Assembly: GCA_900498135.1 (NCBI GenBank)
Contig: LR026961.1
Location: 1,242,520 to 1,306,519 of the forward strand
DNA from: an uncultured Desulfatiglans sp.
GTDB lineage: Bacteria; Desulfobacterota; DSM-4660; Desulfatiglandales; Desulfatiglandaceae
DNA length: 64,000 nucleotides
Direction of reading: 5' to 3'
The notes beneath the pieces were generated by a model, which worked only from the letters and a program-made list of their open reading frames with translations, did no database searches and was not told the DNA's origin. The translations under genes and the position numbers were made by a program. How positions within the stretch are numbered: position 1 is the stretch's first letter; each line of letters begins with the position of its first letter. Positions 17,706 through 25,838 of this stretch are shown here, in pieces.

Positions 17706-18921
17706 GGTAACCCTCCGCTTTCCGGCGAATGAAATCACGCCATTTGAGATCGCCGAGGGCATCCGCCACCGTGAAGATGTCCTTGTCCCCCCGGCCCGAT
17801 TGGTTGATGATCACCACCGCGTCCTCCGGAAGACGGGGGATCTCCCTGAAGGCCAGCGCGAAAGCGTGCGCCGACTCGAGGGCCGGGATCAACCCCTCGG
17901 TCCTGACGGTCAAGGAAAGCGCCTCGACCACCTCATCGTCCGTAACGGCGTCGAACCGCACACGCCCCCGCTCATAGAGATCGGCGAGGATCGGAGACAC
18001 GCCGATGTAGTCGAGGCCGGCCGCCACGCTGTGCGTCTCGAGCATCTGACCGTCAAGGTCCTGCAGGAAATACGTTTTGTATCCCTGCGCGACACCCGGC
18101 ACACCCCCGGCGGATGCCAGCCTGGCCGCATGAAGGCCCGTTTCGAGACCCCGTCCGCCCGCCTCGGCGCCTACGAGTTCCACCGGATCGTCGAGGAATC
18201 CACTGAAGATCCCCAGGGCATTCGATCCGCCGCCGACGCAGGCGTAGACGCGGTCCGGCAGACACCCCTCACGCTCGAGGATCTGCCGCCGGGCCTCCTC
18301 GCCGATGATCGACTGGAACCAGACCACCATCGCTGGAAAGGGATGAGGCCCGCAGGCCGTCCCCAATACATAGTGGGTGTCCTCCATGTGGCTTACCCAA
18401 TCCCGGAAGGCCTCGTTGATGGCGTCTTTCAGGATCCGGCCGCCGCTTTGGACCGGCACGACCTCGGCCCCGAGCCGCTCCATCCAGAAGACATTGGGAC
18501 GCTGACGCTGAACGTCCTTCTCCCCCATGTAAATGGTGCACCGGAAACCGAATCGGGCCGCCATGGTCGCGGTCGCGACCCCATGCTGCCCGGCCCCGGT
18601 CTCCGCGATGACGCGCGACTTTCCCATGCGCCGCGCCAGAAGACCCTGCCCCATGACGTTGTTGGCCTTGTGCGCGCCGGTGTGGTTGAGGTCTTCGCGC
18701 TTCACGTAGATCCGCGCCCCACCGAGGTGCCGCGTCAGATTGCCCGCATAGGTCAGCGGCGTCGGCCGGCCTGAATACTCCCGCATAACGGACCGGTATT
18801 CAGCCCGGAAACCCGGGTCGACCCGGGCCGCTTCGAAGGCGCCGGTCAACTCCTCGAAGGTCGCGTGAAGGATCTCCGGTACAAACCGGCCGCCGTACTC
18901 CCCATAGTATCCCGCTCTCAT
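17698..18921 (-). CDS. trpB: Tryptophan synthase beta subunit
   Basis: This 407-aa PLP enzyme joins indole and serine. It starts MRAGYYGEYGGRFVPEIL, and the PLP lysine lies in HTGAHKANNVMGQ (around residue 89). The phosphate loop GGGSNALG and the catalytic Glu in AETGAGQHG are present. It is a canonical TrpB1. Its first base overlaps the trpF stop (ATGA), and its stop overlaps the trpA start, so the three are translationally coupled. Confidence 0.97.
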   Translation of the reverse strand: MRAGYYGEYGGRFVPEILHATFEELTGAFEAARVDPGFRAEYRSVMREYSGRPTPLTYAGNLTRHLGGARIYVKREDLNHTGAHKANNVMGQGLLARRMGKSRVIAETGAGQHGVATATMAARFGFRCTIYMGEKDVQRQRPNVFWMERLGAEVVPVQSGGRILKDAINEAFRDWVSHMEDTHYVLGTACGPHPFPAMVVWFQSIIGEEARRQILEREGCLPDRVYACVGGGSNALGIFSGFLDDPVELVGAEAGGRGLETGLHAARLASAGGVPGVAQGYKTYFLQDLDGQMLETHSVAAGLDYIGVSPILADLYERGRVRFDAVTDDEVVEALSLTVRTEGLIPALESAHAFALAFREIPRLPEDAVVIINQSGRGDKDIFTVADALGDLKWRDFIRRKAEGYRA

Positions 18922-19559
18922 GCCGTCTCTCCATCCGTCGGCGGCAAAGCCGCGATCGCGCGAATCACCGCCGCCAGCCTGGCCGGATCCTTCCGCCCGG
19001 GCTGCGATTCCACTCCGCTGTTGATGTCGATGCCGTAGGGGCGAACCGCCAGCACGGCCTCCCGCACATTTTCAGGCCCGAGGCCGCCCGCAAGGATCAT
19101 GGGCCCCGGCAGGGAAACCCCTTGCAGGACGCCCCAGTCGAACGGTCTTCCAATCCCGCCGCGACGTCCCGCAGACCAGGCGTCCAAGACGACCCCCCTC
19201 ACCCGGCCCCGGTAGCGCTGAAGGGAATCAAGGCTGCTCCGGCCCTGCACCTGCACGGCCTTGATCGAACGTGGCATCAGGCGCCCGCACAGATCCGGGG
19301 ATTCGTCTCCATGAAGCTGGACCATATCGAGGCCGCAGAAAAGCATGATCCGCTCCACCTCGTCCACGGCCTCATCCACGAACACCCCGACGGTCTTGAC
19401 GAAAGGCGGGAGGGCACGGATGATCCGCCGGGCCGCCTCGGGACTGATCCGCCTCGGGCTCGCCGCGAAGATGAAACCCAGGGCATCGACCCCGGCCGCC
19501 GCAGCCATCAGGGCATCATCGAGATTTGTCACCCCGCAGAGTTTCACCCTGACGCGCAT
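18918..19559 (-). CDS. trpF: Phosphoribosylanthranilate isomerase
   Basis: This 213-aa TIM-barrel enzyme isomerises phosphoribosylanthranilate to CdRP. It starts MRVRVKLCGVTN, where the Cys-Gly pair includes the catalytic Cys of KxCG; the catalytic Asp lies in VVLDAWSAGRRGGIGRPFDW. LAGGLGPENV binds phosphate. Its start overlaps the trpC end by 16 bases with AGGTGA directly before it. Confidence 0.95.
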   Translation of the reverse strand: MRVRVKLCGVTNLDDALMAAAAGVDALGFIFAASPRRISPEAARRIIRALPPFVKTVGVFVDEAVDEVERIMLFCGLDMVQLHGDESPDLCGRLMPRSIKAVQVQGRSSLDSLQRYRGRVRGVVLDAWSAGRRGGIGRPFDWGVLQGVSLPGPMILAGGLGPENVREAVLAVRPYGIDINSGVESQPGRKDPARLAAVIRAIAALPPTDGETA

Positions 19560-20353
19560 TTCACCTGCCCCCTCGCTCGCCCGGCCTCCACCAGAGACTG
19601 CACCTTGCCGGCCGGGTCCCCCTCCGCCATGAGAGCGGTGCCGACCAGGACGGCATCGACCCCTGCCGCCGCGAGCCGGCGGACGTCGTCAGGCCCCGTA
19701 ATGCCGCTGGCGCTCACGACGGTGCACTCCGGAGGCAGCAGCGGCCTGATCTCGAGGGTCCGGTCGAGGTCCACCCGGAACGTCTGGAGATCGCGGTTGT
19801 TGATCCCGATCACCTTGGCCCCGCATTGCACCGCCTTTTCGGCATCGTCGCGGCTGTGGACCTCCACGAGGGCAGACAGGTGGAAACGGTCCGCCTCTTC
19901 GAGAAGATCGGCCAACCGCTCACGGCTGAGGGCCCGCGCGATCAGCAGAAAGGCATCGGCGCCGCAGCGGGCCGATTCCTCCACTTGCAGCGGATCGATG
20001 ATGAAATCCTTCCGCAGCACGGGCAACGGAACGGCCGCTTTGACCTTCGTCAAGAAGGCGATATCCCCCTGGAAAAAACGCCGGTCGGTCAACACCGAGA
20101 GGGCCGCCGCCCCCGCCCTGGCATACCCCGATGCGATGGGCACGGGGTCGCCGGGGGCGCGGATGAAACCGGACGACGGAGATCCGAATTTGATCTCGCC
20201 GATCAAGGCGATGCCTGTCTTCCGCTTCAACGCGCCGGCGAAATCCCGGATGGGCGCAACGCCTCCCGGCATTCGCGGCAGGCCCTTCAGCTTCAGCTGT
20301 CCAACCTCCCGGCGCTTTTCCTCCAGAATGGTGTCCAGGAAAGAGCGGTTCAT
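19544..20353 (-). CDS. trpC: Indole-3-glycerol phosphate synthase
   Basis: This 269-aa enzyme closes the indole ring. Motifs include EIKFGSPSSGFI (the catalytic Lys is in the EIK segment), LRKDFIIDPLQVEESARCGADAFLL with the second catalytic Lys, and IGINNRDLQTFRVDL plus SASGI for substrate binding. It sits 4 bases after trpD and overlaps trpF. Length and motifs are normal. Confidence 0.96.
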   Translation of the reverse strand: MNRSFLDTILEEKRREVGQLKLKGLPRMPGGVAPIRDFAGALKRKTGIALIGEIKFGSPSSGFIRAPGDPVPIASGYARAGAAALSVLTDRRFFQGDIAFLTKVKAAVPLPVLRKDFIIDPLQVEESARCGADAFLLIARALSRERLADLLEEADRFHLSALVEVHSRDDAEKAVQCGAKVIGINNRDLQTFRVDLDRTLEIRPLLPPECTVVSASGITGPDDVRRLAAAGVDAVLVGTALMAEGDPAGKVQSLVEAGRARGQVKCASG

Positions 20354-20357
20354 CGTC

Positions 20358-21437
20358 CTACAGTTCCTTGCGTACGAATGGATGGCACCCCTGGGTGAAC
20401 CTCACCAACTGATCGAGCTTCTCCCGGGCCTTGCCCGAATCGATCGACGTCTGCGCCCGCTCGATGCCCGTTCTGAAATCGCCGTCGAGCGAGGCGGCCA
20501 TAAAGGCGGCGGCGGCGTTCAGGAGAACCATGTCCCTCCTGGGTCCTTTTTCCCCGTCGAGGATCGCGCGGACGATCTCCGCGTTTTCCCGGGCCGTGCC
20601 ACCCATGATGGCCTCCGGGATCGAGCGCTGCAAACCGAAATCCTCCGGCGTCATGTCGAAGGCACGGATCTTCCCGCTTTTCAGGTGCGCCACATGGGTG
20701 ACCCCGCAGATGCTGATCTCGTCGTAGGTACCCTCGCCGCAGACTACGAAGGCCTCCCGGCTCTGCAGGTTGTCGAGCACCTGAGCGATCTTCGTCGTCA
20801 GGGACGGGTCGTACACCCCGAGCACCTGGACGGATGCCCCGGCCGGATTGGTGAGAGGACCGAGCAAATTGAAGATGGTCCGGATCCCGATCTCCCGGCG
20901 CGGGCCCGCGGCGTATTTCATCGCCCCATGGTAGAGGGGGGCATAGAGAAACCCGATTCCCACCGTCTCGATACAACGCTCCACATCCGTGCTGGTCAGA
21001 TCCAGTTTCACGCCGAGGTTTTCGAGGACATCGGCGCTCCCGCACAGGCTTGAAACAGCTCTGTTCCCGTGCTTGGCGACCCTGACACCGGCACCGGCCG
21101 CCACGAAGGCAGTGGCGGTGGAAACGTTGAAGGTCCGGGTGCCGTCGCCGCCCGTGCCGCAGGTATCCAAAATGGTCTCGTCCTCGATGTTGATCTCGTC
21201 CCGGTCGATATTGACCAGGTGGTTGTTGAGGTGAACCCTCAACGCGCGTTTGCGCATAGCCACGGCCGCGCCCGTAATCTCCTCCACGGTCTCTCCTTTC
21301 AGCCGCAGCGCAACGGCAAATGCGCCGATCTGCGCGGGAGTCGCCTCCCCGCTCATCACTTCATCCATCGCCTGCTCCATCTCCTCGATAGACAGGTTTT
21401 CGCCCTTGACCACTTTGGCAATCGCTTCCTTAATCAT
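20358..21437 (-). CDS. trpD: Anthranilate phosphoribosyltransferase
   Basis: This 359-aa enzyme transfers phosphoribose from PRPP to anthranilate. The PRPP loop DTCGTGGDGTRTFNVST is followed by KHGNRAVSS and GSADVLENLG, all diagnostic of TrpD. The start overlaps trpG's stop by 8 bases. It is a stand-alone TrpD, not fused to TrpG as in enterics. Confidence 0.97.
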   Translation of the reverse strand: MIKEAIAKVVKGENLSIEEMEQAMDEVMSGEATPAQIGAFAVALRLKGETVEEITGAAVAMRKRALRVHLNNHLVNIDRDEINIEDETILDTCGTGGDGTRTFNVSTATAFVAAGAGVRVAKHGNRAVSSLCGSADVLENLGVKLDLTSTDVERCIETVGIGFLYAPLYHGAMKYAAGPRREIGIRTIFNLLGPLTNPAGASVQVLGVYDPSLTTKIAQVLDNLQSREAFVVCGEGTYDEISICGVTHVAHLKSGKIRAFDMTPEDFGLQRSIPEAIMGGTARENAEIVRAILDGEKGPRRDMVLLNAAAAFMAASLDGDFRTGIERAQTSIDSGKAREKLDQLVRFTQGCHPFVRKEL

Positions 21438-22014
21438 CGTTCCGTCCTCCGTTGTTGTGCAAAAAATTGTCGATAATCCTGCACCCGGCCGCCGTCATAA
21501 TGGACTCCGGGTGAAACTGAATCCCTTCGCATCGATACTCGCGGTGTCTGAGCCCCATGATCTCCCCTTCCTCGGTCCACGCACTGACCTCCAAGGTCTC
21601 CGGCAGGCTTTCCCTCCTCACCAGCAGCGAATGATAACGCGCTGCGGGAAAAGGCGCGGGAAGGCCTCGATATAACGAGCGGCCATCGTGAAACACCGGG
21701 GAGGTCTTCCCGTGCATCATGCGGCCGGCCCGGACGACCTCCCCTCCGAAGGCCGCCGCGATCGCCTGATGGCCAAGGCAGATGCCGAGGACAGGCACCC
21801 GGGGGCCGAGCCCCCGGATGAGATCCACGCAGATCCCAGCCCCTTCGGGGCTCCCCGGCCCGGGGGAAATCAGCACCGCCTCCGGCGCAAGCCCTTCGAC
21901 CGCCTCCGGAGTCACCGCATCATTGCGGTAGACCGCCACCTCCCGGCCCATCCCTTCGATCATCTGAACCAGGTTGTACGTAAACGAATCGTAGTTATCG
22001 ATCAGCACCAGCAT
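21430..22014 (-). CDS. trpG: Anthranilate synthase glutamine amidotransferase subunit
   Basis: This 194-aa class I amidotransferase supplies ammonia to TrpE. It starts MLVLIDNYDSFTYNLVQ; the nucleophile is the Cys in GICLGHQAIAAAFGG, and the His-Glu pair lies in IQFHPESIMT. It overlaps the 3' end of trpE by 20 bases. It may also serve para-aminobenzoate synthesis, as TrpG/PabA often do; no pabB is seen here. Confidence 0.96.
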   Translation of the reverse strand: MLVLIDNYDSFTYNLVQMIEGMGREVAVYRNDAVTPEAVEGLAPEAVLISPGPGSPEGAGICVDLIRGLGPRVPVLGICLGHQAIAAAFGGEVVRAGRMMHGKTSPVFHDGRSLYRGLPAPFPAARYHSLLVRRESLPETLEVSAWTEEGEIMGLRHREYRCEGIQFHPESIMTAAGCRIIDNFLHNNGGRNDD

Positions 22015-23512
22015 CCTTCATCGCCTCCTCGACCGCGCGGAAGAGGGCTGCGGCCTTCTTGAGTGTTTCTTCGTATTCGGCCGCGGGGTTTGAATCGGCC
22101 ACGATTCCGGCCCCTGCCTGAATGGACAGCCTTCCTCGGGTTGCAACCAGCGTCCGGATCGTAATGCAGAAATCCGCGTCCCCGCCGAAGCCGAACCAAC
22201 CCACCGCCCCGGCGTAGGGCCCGCGCGGGGTCCCCTCCAGTTCCTGAATGATCTCCATCGCCCGGATCTTCGGCGCCCCGCTCACCGTGCCCGCCGGAAA
22301 AGCCGACATGAAGGCGTCGAAGCAGTCCCTCCCGGATTTCAGACGGCCTTCGACGCGCGAGACGAGGTGCATCACGTGGGAGTAGCGCTCCACCTTCATG
22401 AACATGGGCACCGTCACCGAACGCACCGCGGCGACGCGCCCGACATCGTTGCGGCCCAGATCGACGAGCATCACGTGTTCGGCCCGTTCCTTCGGATCCT
22501 CCAGGAGTTCCCGCTCGAGCCGCCCGTCCTCCTCCGCATCGGCGCCCCGTGGGCGCGTCCCGGCGATCGGGCAGACCTCGAGCCGCCCGTCCTGGATCCG
22601 GACGAGCATCTCCGGCGAAGCCCCGATCAACTGCAGCGCGCCGAAGTCCAGGTAGAACATGTAGGGCGAGGGGTTGATCCGCCTCAAGGCCCGGTAGAGG
22701 GGAAACGGGTCACCCTCGATGCCCGCCGAAAACCGCTGCGAAAGGACGATCTGGATCGCATCGCCGGCGCAGATCTTCTCCTGGGCGAGGCGAACGCGCT
22801 CCATGAATTCCTCCCGCCCCACATGCGACAAAAATTTCCCCACCCTGAGGCCGCCAGGGATCGCGCCGGCGTCCGATCCGTCCTGCAGCAGATCGAGAAT
22901 GCTTCGCAGGACTGCGCGGGCCTCTTCCAAACTCTGCAAAAGCGGACCGCCGGGCTCCTCCTGCACGAAGGCCAGCGCACGCATCCTCCGCTCGAAATGA
23001 TCGAAGACGACCATGCCGCCGGCGGCGATGAAGACCCCCTCCGGGACCAAGGGGTCGAACGCCGCGTGCGCGGGCAGGCGCTCCCAGGTCCTGACCAGGT
23101 CATAATTGCAGGTGCCCACCATCCCCCCGGCAGCCAGCGGGCCGAAGGCGGAGGACTGCAGGACGGTCTCATACCCCGCTACTATTTCACGCAGCCCCTC
23201 GATCGGGCTGCCGCACAGCACCGTCGATCGCCCGTCGGCGCTGGTCGTCACTTCCATGCGGTCTCCGAACGCCCGGCAGGTGACCAAAGGCCTGAAGCCG
23301 ATGTAGCTGTAACGCCCCCAGGGCGATGCCCCTGTGCCCCCTGCCGGGTTGGTGTCGGCGCTTTCGAGCAGATAGGAATGACCCGGAAAGCGTTCGCGGA
23401 TCCTTGCGTAAACCAGCACGGGATCCCTGCCTTCGGATGGAAGATCCACCTGCAGGGGGACAAGTCTGACTCTCCGCTTCTCTGAAAAGGATGCTTCAAG
23501 GGGCATGCTCAT
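21995..23512 (-). CDS. trpE: Anthranilate synthase component I
   Basis: This 505-aa enzyme makes anthranilate from chorismate. Start at 23512 is chosen because GGAGGG lies upstream and the longer frame runs into the palindrome. The feedback motif SYLLES is present near residue 40, so tryptophan inhibition is expected. Active-site motifs include IAGTRPRGADAEED, ELLEDPKERAEHVMLVDLGRND and FPAGTVSGAPKIRAMEI. It is the first structural gene of the trp operon and is controlled by the upstream leader and attenuator. Confidence 0.96.
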   Translation of the reverse strand: MSMPLEASFSEKRRVRLVPLQVDLPSEGRDPVLVYARIRERFPGHSYLLESADTNPAGGTGASPWGRYSYIGFRPLVTCRAFGDRMEVTTSADGRSTVLCGSPIEGLREIVAGYETVLQSSAFGPLAAGGMVGTCNYDLVRTWERLPAHAAFDPLVPEGVFIAAGGMVVFDHFERRMRALAFVQEEPGGPLLQSLEEARAVLRSILDLLQDGSDAGAIPGGLRVGKFLSHVGREEFMERVRLAQEKICAGDAIQIVLSQRFSAGIEGDPFPLYRALRRINPSPYMFYLDFGALQLIGASPEMLVRIQDGRLEVCPIAGTRPRGADAEEDGRLERELLEDPKERAEHVMLVDLGRNDVGRVAAVRSVTVPMFMKVERYSHVMHLVSRVEGRLKSGRDCFDAFMSAFPAGTVSGAPKIRAMEIIQELEGTPRGPYAGAVGWFGFGGDADFCITIRTLVATRGRLSIQAGAGIVADSNPAAEYEETLKKAAALFRAVEEAMKDAGADR

Positions 23513-23528
23513 CGTTCCGTCGTTCCCT

Positions 23529-23576
23529 CCGAAAAGAAAAGGCCGCGGGTTCGAACCCGCGGCCTTTTCTTTTCGG
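23529..23576. terminator. 48-bp perfect palindrome between the trp attenuator and trpE
   Basis: Two 24-base arms are exact reverse complements, centred on TTCGAA between 23552 and 23553. The minus-strand 3' arm ends in CTTTTCTTTTCGG and runs directly into the trpE Shine-Dalgarno GGAGGG. It can form a very stable hairpin with a U-rich 3' side, so it could terminate transcription, occlude the trpE ribosome site, or act as a bidirectional element. Confidence 0.8.
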
Positions 23577-23585
23577 ACAGTACAC

Positions 23586-23620
23586 AAAAAAACCGCAGGT
23601 CCCCTGGGAGGGGCCTGCGG
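23586..23620 (-). terminator. trp attenuator terminator
   Basis: On the minus strand ACCGCAGG pairs with CCTGCGGT, enclosing an inner CCCCT/AGGGG helix, followed by seven U. It lies 46 bases after the trp leader peptide. The sequence GGGAGG just past the leader stop (23664-23659) can pair with CCTCCC in the terminator (23611-23606), a candidate antiterminator. An 8-bp hairpin GCTCACCT/AGGTGAGC (23654-23661 with 23669-23676) overlaps the leader stop codon. Confidence 0.85.
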
Positions 23621-23666
23621 TCGTTGCTCTTTTAGATCATATCAGCCGGCGCAGCTCACCTCCCTG

Positions 23667-23732
23667 TCAGGTGAGCCACCACCAGTTCCGTGCGCTCGTA
23701 GCGAGCGATCTATGATCGTCCATTCGTTTCAT
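23667..23732 (-). CDS. trpL: trp operon leader peptide with three consecutive Trp codons
   Basis: A 21-codon ORF from the ATG at 23732 (or 18 codons from the in-frame ATG at 23723) ends NWWWLT-stop. Three adjacent UGG codons just before a hairpin and terminator are the signature of ribosome-mediated trp attenuation. The first ATG is only about 2 bases after the predicted transcription start, so initiation may be leaderless there or use the second ATG. When Trp-tRNA is short, stalling on UGG should favour the antiterminator and trpE expression. Confidence 0.88.
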   Translation of the reverse strand: MKRMDDHRSLATSARNWWWLT

Positions 23733-23740
23733 TGTGCCTT

Positions 23741-23770
23741 AGCCTAAGGACAAGTCCGCCGGCTTGTCAA
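23741..23770 (-). promoter_or_regulatory. trp operon promoter
   Basis: On the minus strand TTGACA (23770-23765), an 18-base spacer and TAGGCT (23746-23741) form a plausible sigma-70 promoter. A palindrome CCTTAG-G-CTAAGG (23737-23749) covers the -10, with TTGT and ACAA flanks extending the symmetry, so a repressor may add to attenuation. The assigned start is about 23734. Confidence 0.6.
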
Positions 23771-23841
23771 GAAAAAAATCGCATTGGAAGGTCGAATCAC
23801 CGCACCTGATCCAACGTCCCTTCGACACATCAACATTTTGC

Positions 23842-23871
23842 TTGACAAGCGCCGCCGCCATCTCCTACAAA
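23842..23871 (+). promoter_or_regulatory. aroK-aroC promoter
   Basis: TTGACA (23842-23847), an 18-base spacer and TACAAA (23866-23871) lie 29 bases before the aromatic leader peptide. It is divergent from the trp promoter about 70 bases away, so the two aromatic operons share one regulatory region. Confidence 0.6.
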
Positions 23872-23899
23872 GAAGGAAAATCATTCTGTGGATTGAACG

Positions 23900-23995
23900 A
23901 TGACCTTGACCGCTATCGACATTCAGACCATTTCAGCCCGCTATTACGTCGGCGCCTATCTTTACTTTTGGGCTTGGAGTCCGCCCATGGGCTGA
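23900..23995 (+). CDS. Aromatic amino acid leader peptide (Tyr/Phe/Trp-rich)
   Basis: This 31-codon ORF starts MTLTAIDIQTISAR and continues YYVGAYLYFWAWSPPMG before a TGA. In the second half 4 Tyr, 1 Phe and 2 Trp codons fall within 12 codons. They lie inside an 11-bp helix and upstream of an antiterminator/terminator pair, the layout of a leader peptide for attenuation. No earlier annotation of this peptide is known to me. It should make aroK-aroC respond to charged tRNA for all three aromatic amino acids. Confidence 0.85.
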   Translation: MTLTAIDIQTISARYYVGAYLYFWAWSPPMG

Positions 23996-24055
23996 AATGT
24001 TCTCGACCAGGCATCTCAAACCGTGGGCACCTCTCAGGACCCGCGGTTTTTTTTT
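23929..24055 (+). promoter_or_regulatory. Transcription attenuator of aroK-aroC
   Basis: Three mutually exclusive helices can be drawn. The pause helix is CATTTCAGCCC (23929-23939) with GGGCTGAAATG (23989-23999), 11 perfect pairs. The antiterminator is GCCCATGG (23983-23990) with CCGTGGGC (24021-24028), 8 pairs with one G-U. The terminator is ACCGTGGG (24020-24027) with CCCGCGGT (24040-24047), followed by U through 24055. The aromatic codons of the leader peptide fall inside the first helix. Confidence 0.85.
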
Positions 24056-24151
24056 GCCATCAACCGGATAGAACCTTCGAGGCAGCCCGATACCATCGAG
24101 GCCGCCTCCCCCTCCCAAGAAGGCACGGCCTCAATCGGCCGCGTGAATGTG

Positions 24152-24745
24152 ATGAACATCATCCTGATCGGCTATCGCTGCAGCGGAAAATCGACCATCG
24201 GCTCTCTTCTGGCCGAAAGGCTGAATAGACCCTTCTTCGATACGGACCGCGCGATCGAAGAGCGTATGGGACGATCCGTCCAGGATTTGATCGCGATGGC
24301 CGGCTGGGCTTCTTTCAGAAAGGCTGAAAGACGAACGATCCAGGGCCTGGCCGGGATGGACGACCTGGTGATCGCCACGGGCGGGGGCGTTGTCCTCGAC
24401 CCCCAAAACGTCTCCGACCTGAGGGCGAACGGTTGGGTGATCTGGCTCAAGGCGGATGCAGCCGCCATCCGCTGGCGGATGCAGCAGGATCCGGATGAAA
24501 CCCTCTGCCGGCCCCCGCTGGCCGGCGCCGATCCCTGCTCCGAGATCGACCTGGTCCTGGGGTCGAGGACGCCGCTCTATGAAAGCGCCTGCGACTGTGC
24601 CCTCGATACGACCTCCATGAGCCCACTGGCCATTGCCAATGAAATCCTTGCCCTCCTGCCCTGGAACCCACAGACCGGGGAAACGCTTGCGGGGCGATTG
24701 GACCTCCCGGAACCTTTGGAAAAGGGTAGCCGCCATGCCAGGTAA
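24152..24745 (+). CDS. aroK: Shikimate kinase
   Basis: This 197-aa P-loop kinase phosphorylates shikimate. Start at 24152 gives MNIILIGYRCSGKSTIG with the Walker A GYRCSGKST; the frame extends upstream only into the attenuator. The shikimate-binding Asp is in FFDTDRAIEERMG, and ATGGGVVLDPQN is the conserved GGG loop. The lid region RPPLAG is present. A C-terminal tail of about 25 residues extends beyond the kinase core. It overlaps aroC by 11 bases. Confidence 0.93.
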   Translation: MNIILIGYRCSGKSTIGSLLAERLNRPFFDTDRAIEERMGRSVQDLIAMAGWASFRKAERRTIQGLAGMDDLVIATGGGVVLDPQNVSDLRANGWVIWLKADAAAIRWRMQQDPDETLCRPPLAGADPCSEIDLVLGSRTPLYESACDCALDTTSMSPLAIANEILALLPWNPQTGETLAGRLDLPEPLEKGSRHAR

Positions 24746-25835
24746 CACGTTCGGACAAGCGTTGAGAATAACCACCTTCGGAGAATCGCACGGCCGGGCC
24801 GTGGGGGCCCTAGTCGACGGCTGCCCTCCGGGTCTCGCGCTTTCGGAAGCGGATTTTCTGGAGGCCATGGCGAGGCGGCGCCCGGGAACACGGCCTTTCG
24901 ACAGCCCCCGCAGCGAAAAGGATCGGGTCATCCTCCTCTCCGGAGTCTTCGAAGATCGAACAACCGGCACACCGATCACCCTCCTGATCCACAACCAGGA
25001 CGCCGACAGCCGGCCCTACGAGCAGTTCCGCCACCTTTTCCGCCCAGGGCACGCCGACATCTCTTACCACCTGAAATACGGCCACAGGGATCACCGGGGC
25101 GGCGGCCGGGCATCGGCCCGCGAAACGGCGGCCCGGGTCGCCGCGGGCGTGATCGCCGAAAAAATCCTGCAGCCTGCCGGGGTCTCGGTGCAGGGCTACA
25201 CCGTTGAACTTGCCGGGGTCCGCGCGGGGAAAGGCGACATCCAAAACGCCGCAGGGAATCCTTTCCGCTGTGCCGACTCAGAGGCCGCGGCTCGAATGGC
25301 CGAGGCCCTCGAGGTCATCCGGGCAAGCGGGGATTCAGCGGGGGGCATCATCGAGGTTTTGATCACGGGCTGCCCGCCGGGCCTGGGAGAGCCCGTTTTC
25401 GACAAGCTGGACGCCGACCTCGCCAAGGCCGTGATGTCCGTCGGCGCGGTCAAGGGGGTGGAGATCGGCGCAGGGTTCGAGTCCGCCCGCCTGAGGGGGT
25501 CCGAGAACAATGATCCGATCACGCCGGAAGGCTTCGCCTCGAATCACGCCGGCGGGATCCTCGGCGGGGTGTCGACGGGGGCGGACATCGTCCTTCGGGC
25601 GGCCGTCAAACCAATCCCGTCCATCGGGATCGAGCAGCAGACCATCGACCGTACCGGAAAACCCTCCCGCCTGAAGCTGTCGGGGAGGCACGACACCACC
25701 GCCGTTTCCCGGATCGTCCCCGTCCTCGAGGCGATGGCCCTGCTCGTCCTGGCCGACCATTACCTGCGGGCGCGGGCACAGATGACGGGTCCTTTCCAGA
25801 ACAACCTCCAACCCGGTTTCTTCGAGAAAGGCTAG
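24735..25835 (+). CDS. aroC: Chorismate synthase
   Basis: This 366-aa FMN-dependent enzyme converts EPSP to chorismate. It starts MPGNTFGQALRITTFGESHG, containing the family GESHG signature; HGHRDHRGGGRASARETAAR-type and GSENNDPIT motifs follow (seen as KYGHRDHRGGGRASARET and RGSENNDPITPEGF), and SGRHDTTAVSRIVPVLEAM ends the core. Start is fixed by homology and overlap with aroK. It is followed by the second attenuator. Confidence 0.96.
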   Translation: MPGNTFGQALRITTFGESHGRAVGALVDGCPPGLALSEADFLEAMARRRPGTRPFDSPRSEKDRVILLSGVFEDRTTGTPITLLIHNQDADSRPYEQFRHLFRPGHADISYHLKYGHRDHRGGGRASARETAARVAAGVIAEKILQPAGVSVQGYTVELAGVRAGKGDIQNAAGNPFRCADSEAAARMAEALEVIRASGDSAGGIIEVLITGCPPGLGEPVFDKLDADLAKAVMSVGAVKGVEIGAGFESARLRGSENNDPITPEGFASNHAGGILGGVSTGADIVLRAAVKPIPSIGIEQQTIDRTGKPSRLKLSGRHDTTAVSRIVPVLEAMALLVLADHYLRARAQMTGPFQNNLQPGFFEKG

Positions 25836-25838
25836 AGC

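Noticed and set aside
23541-23564. GGGTTCGAACCC resembling a tRNA T-arm
   Set aside because: No acceptor, D-arm or anticodon arm can be fitted around it; the surrounding perfect 48-bp palindrome explains it better.
24023-24151. N-terminal extension of shikimate kinase
   Set aside because: The extension would begin inside the attenuator terminator and has no conservation with kinases, which begin at the P-loop strand; the ATG at 24152 fits.
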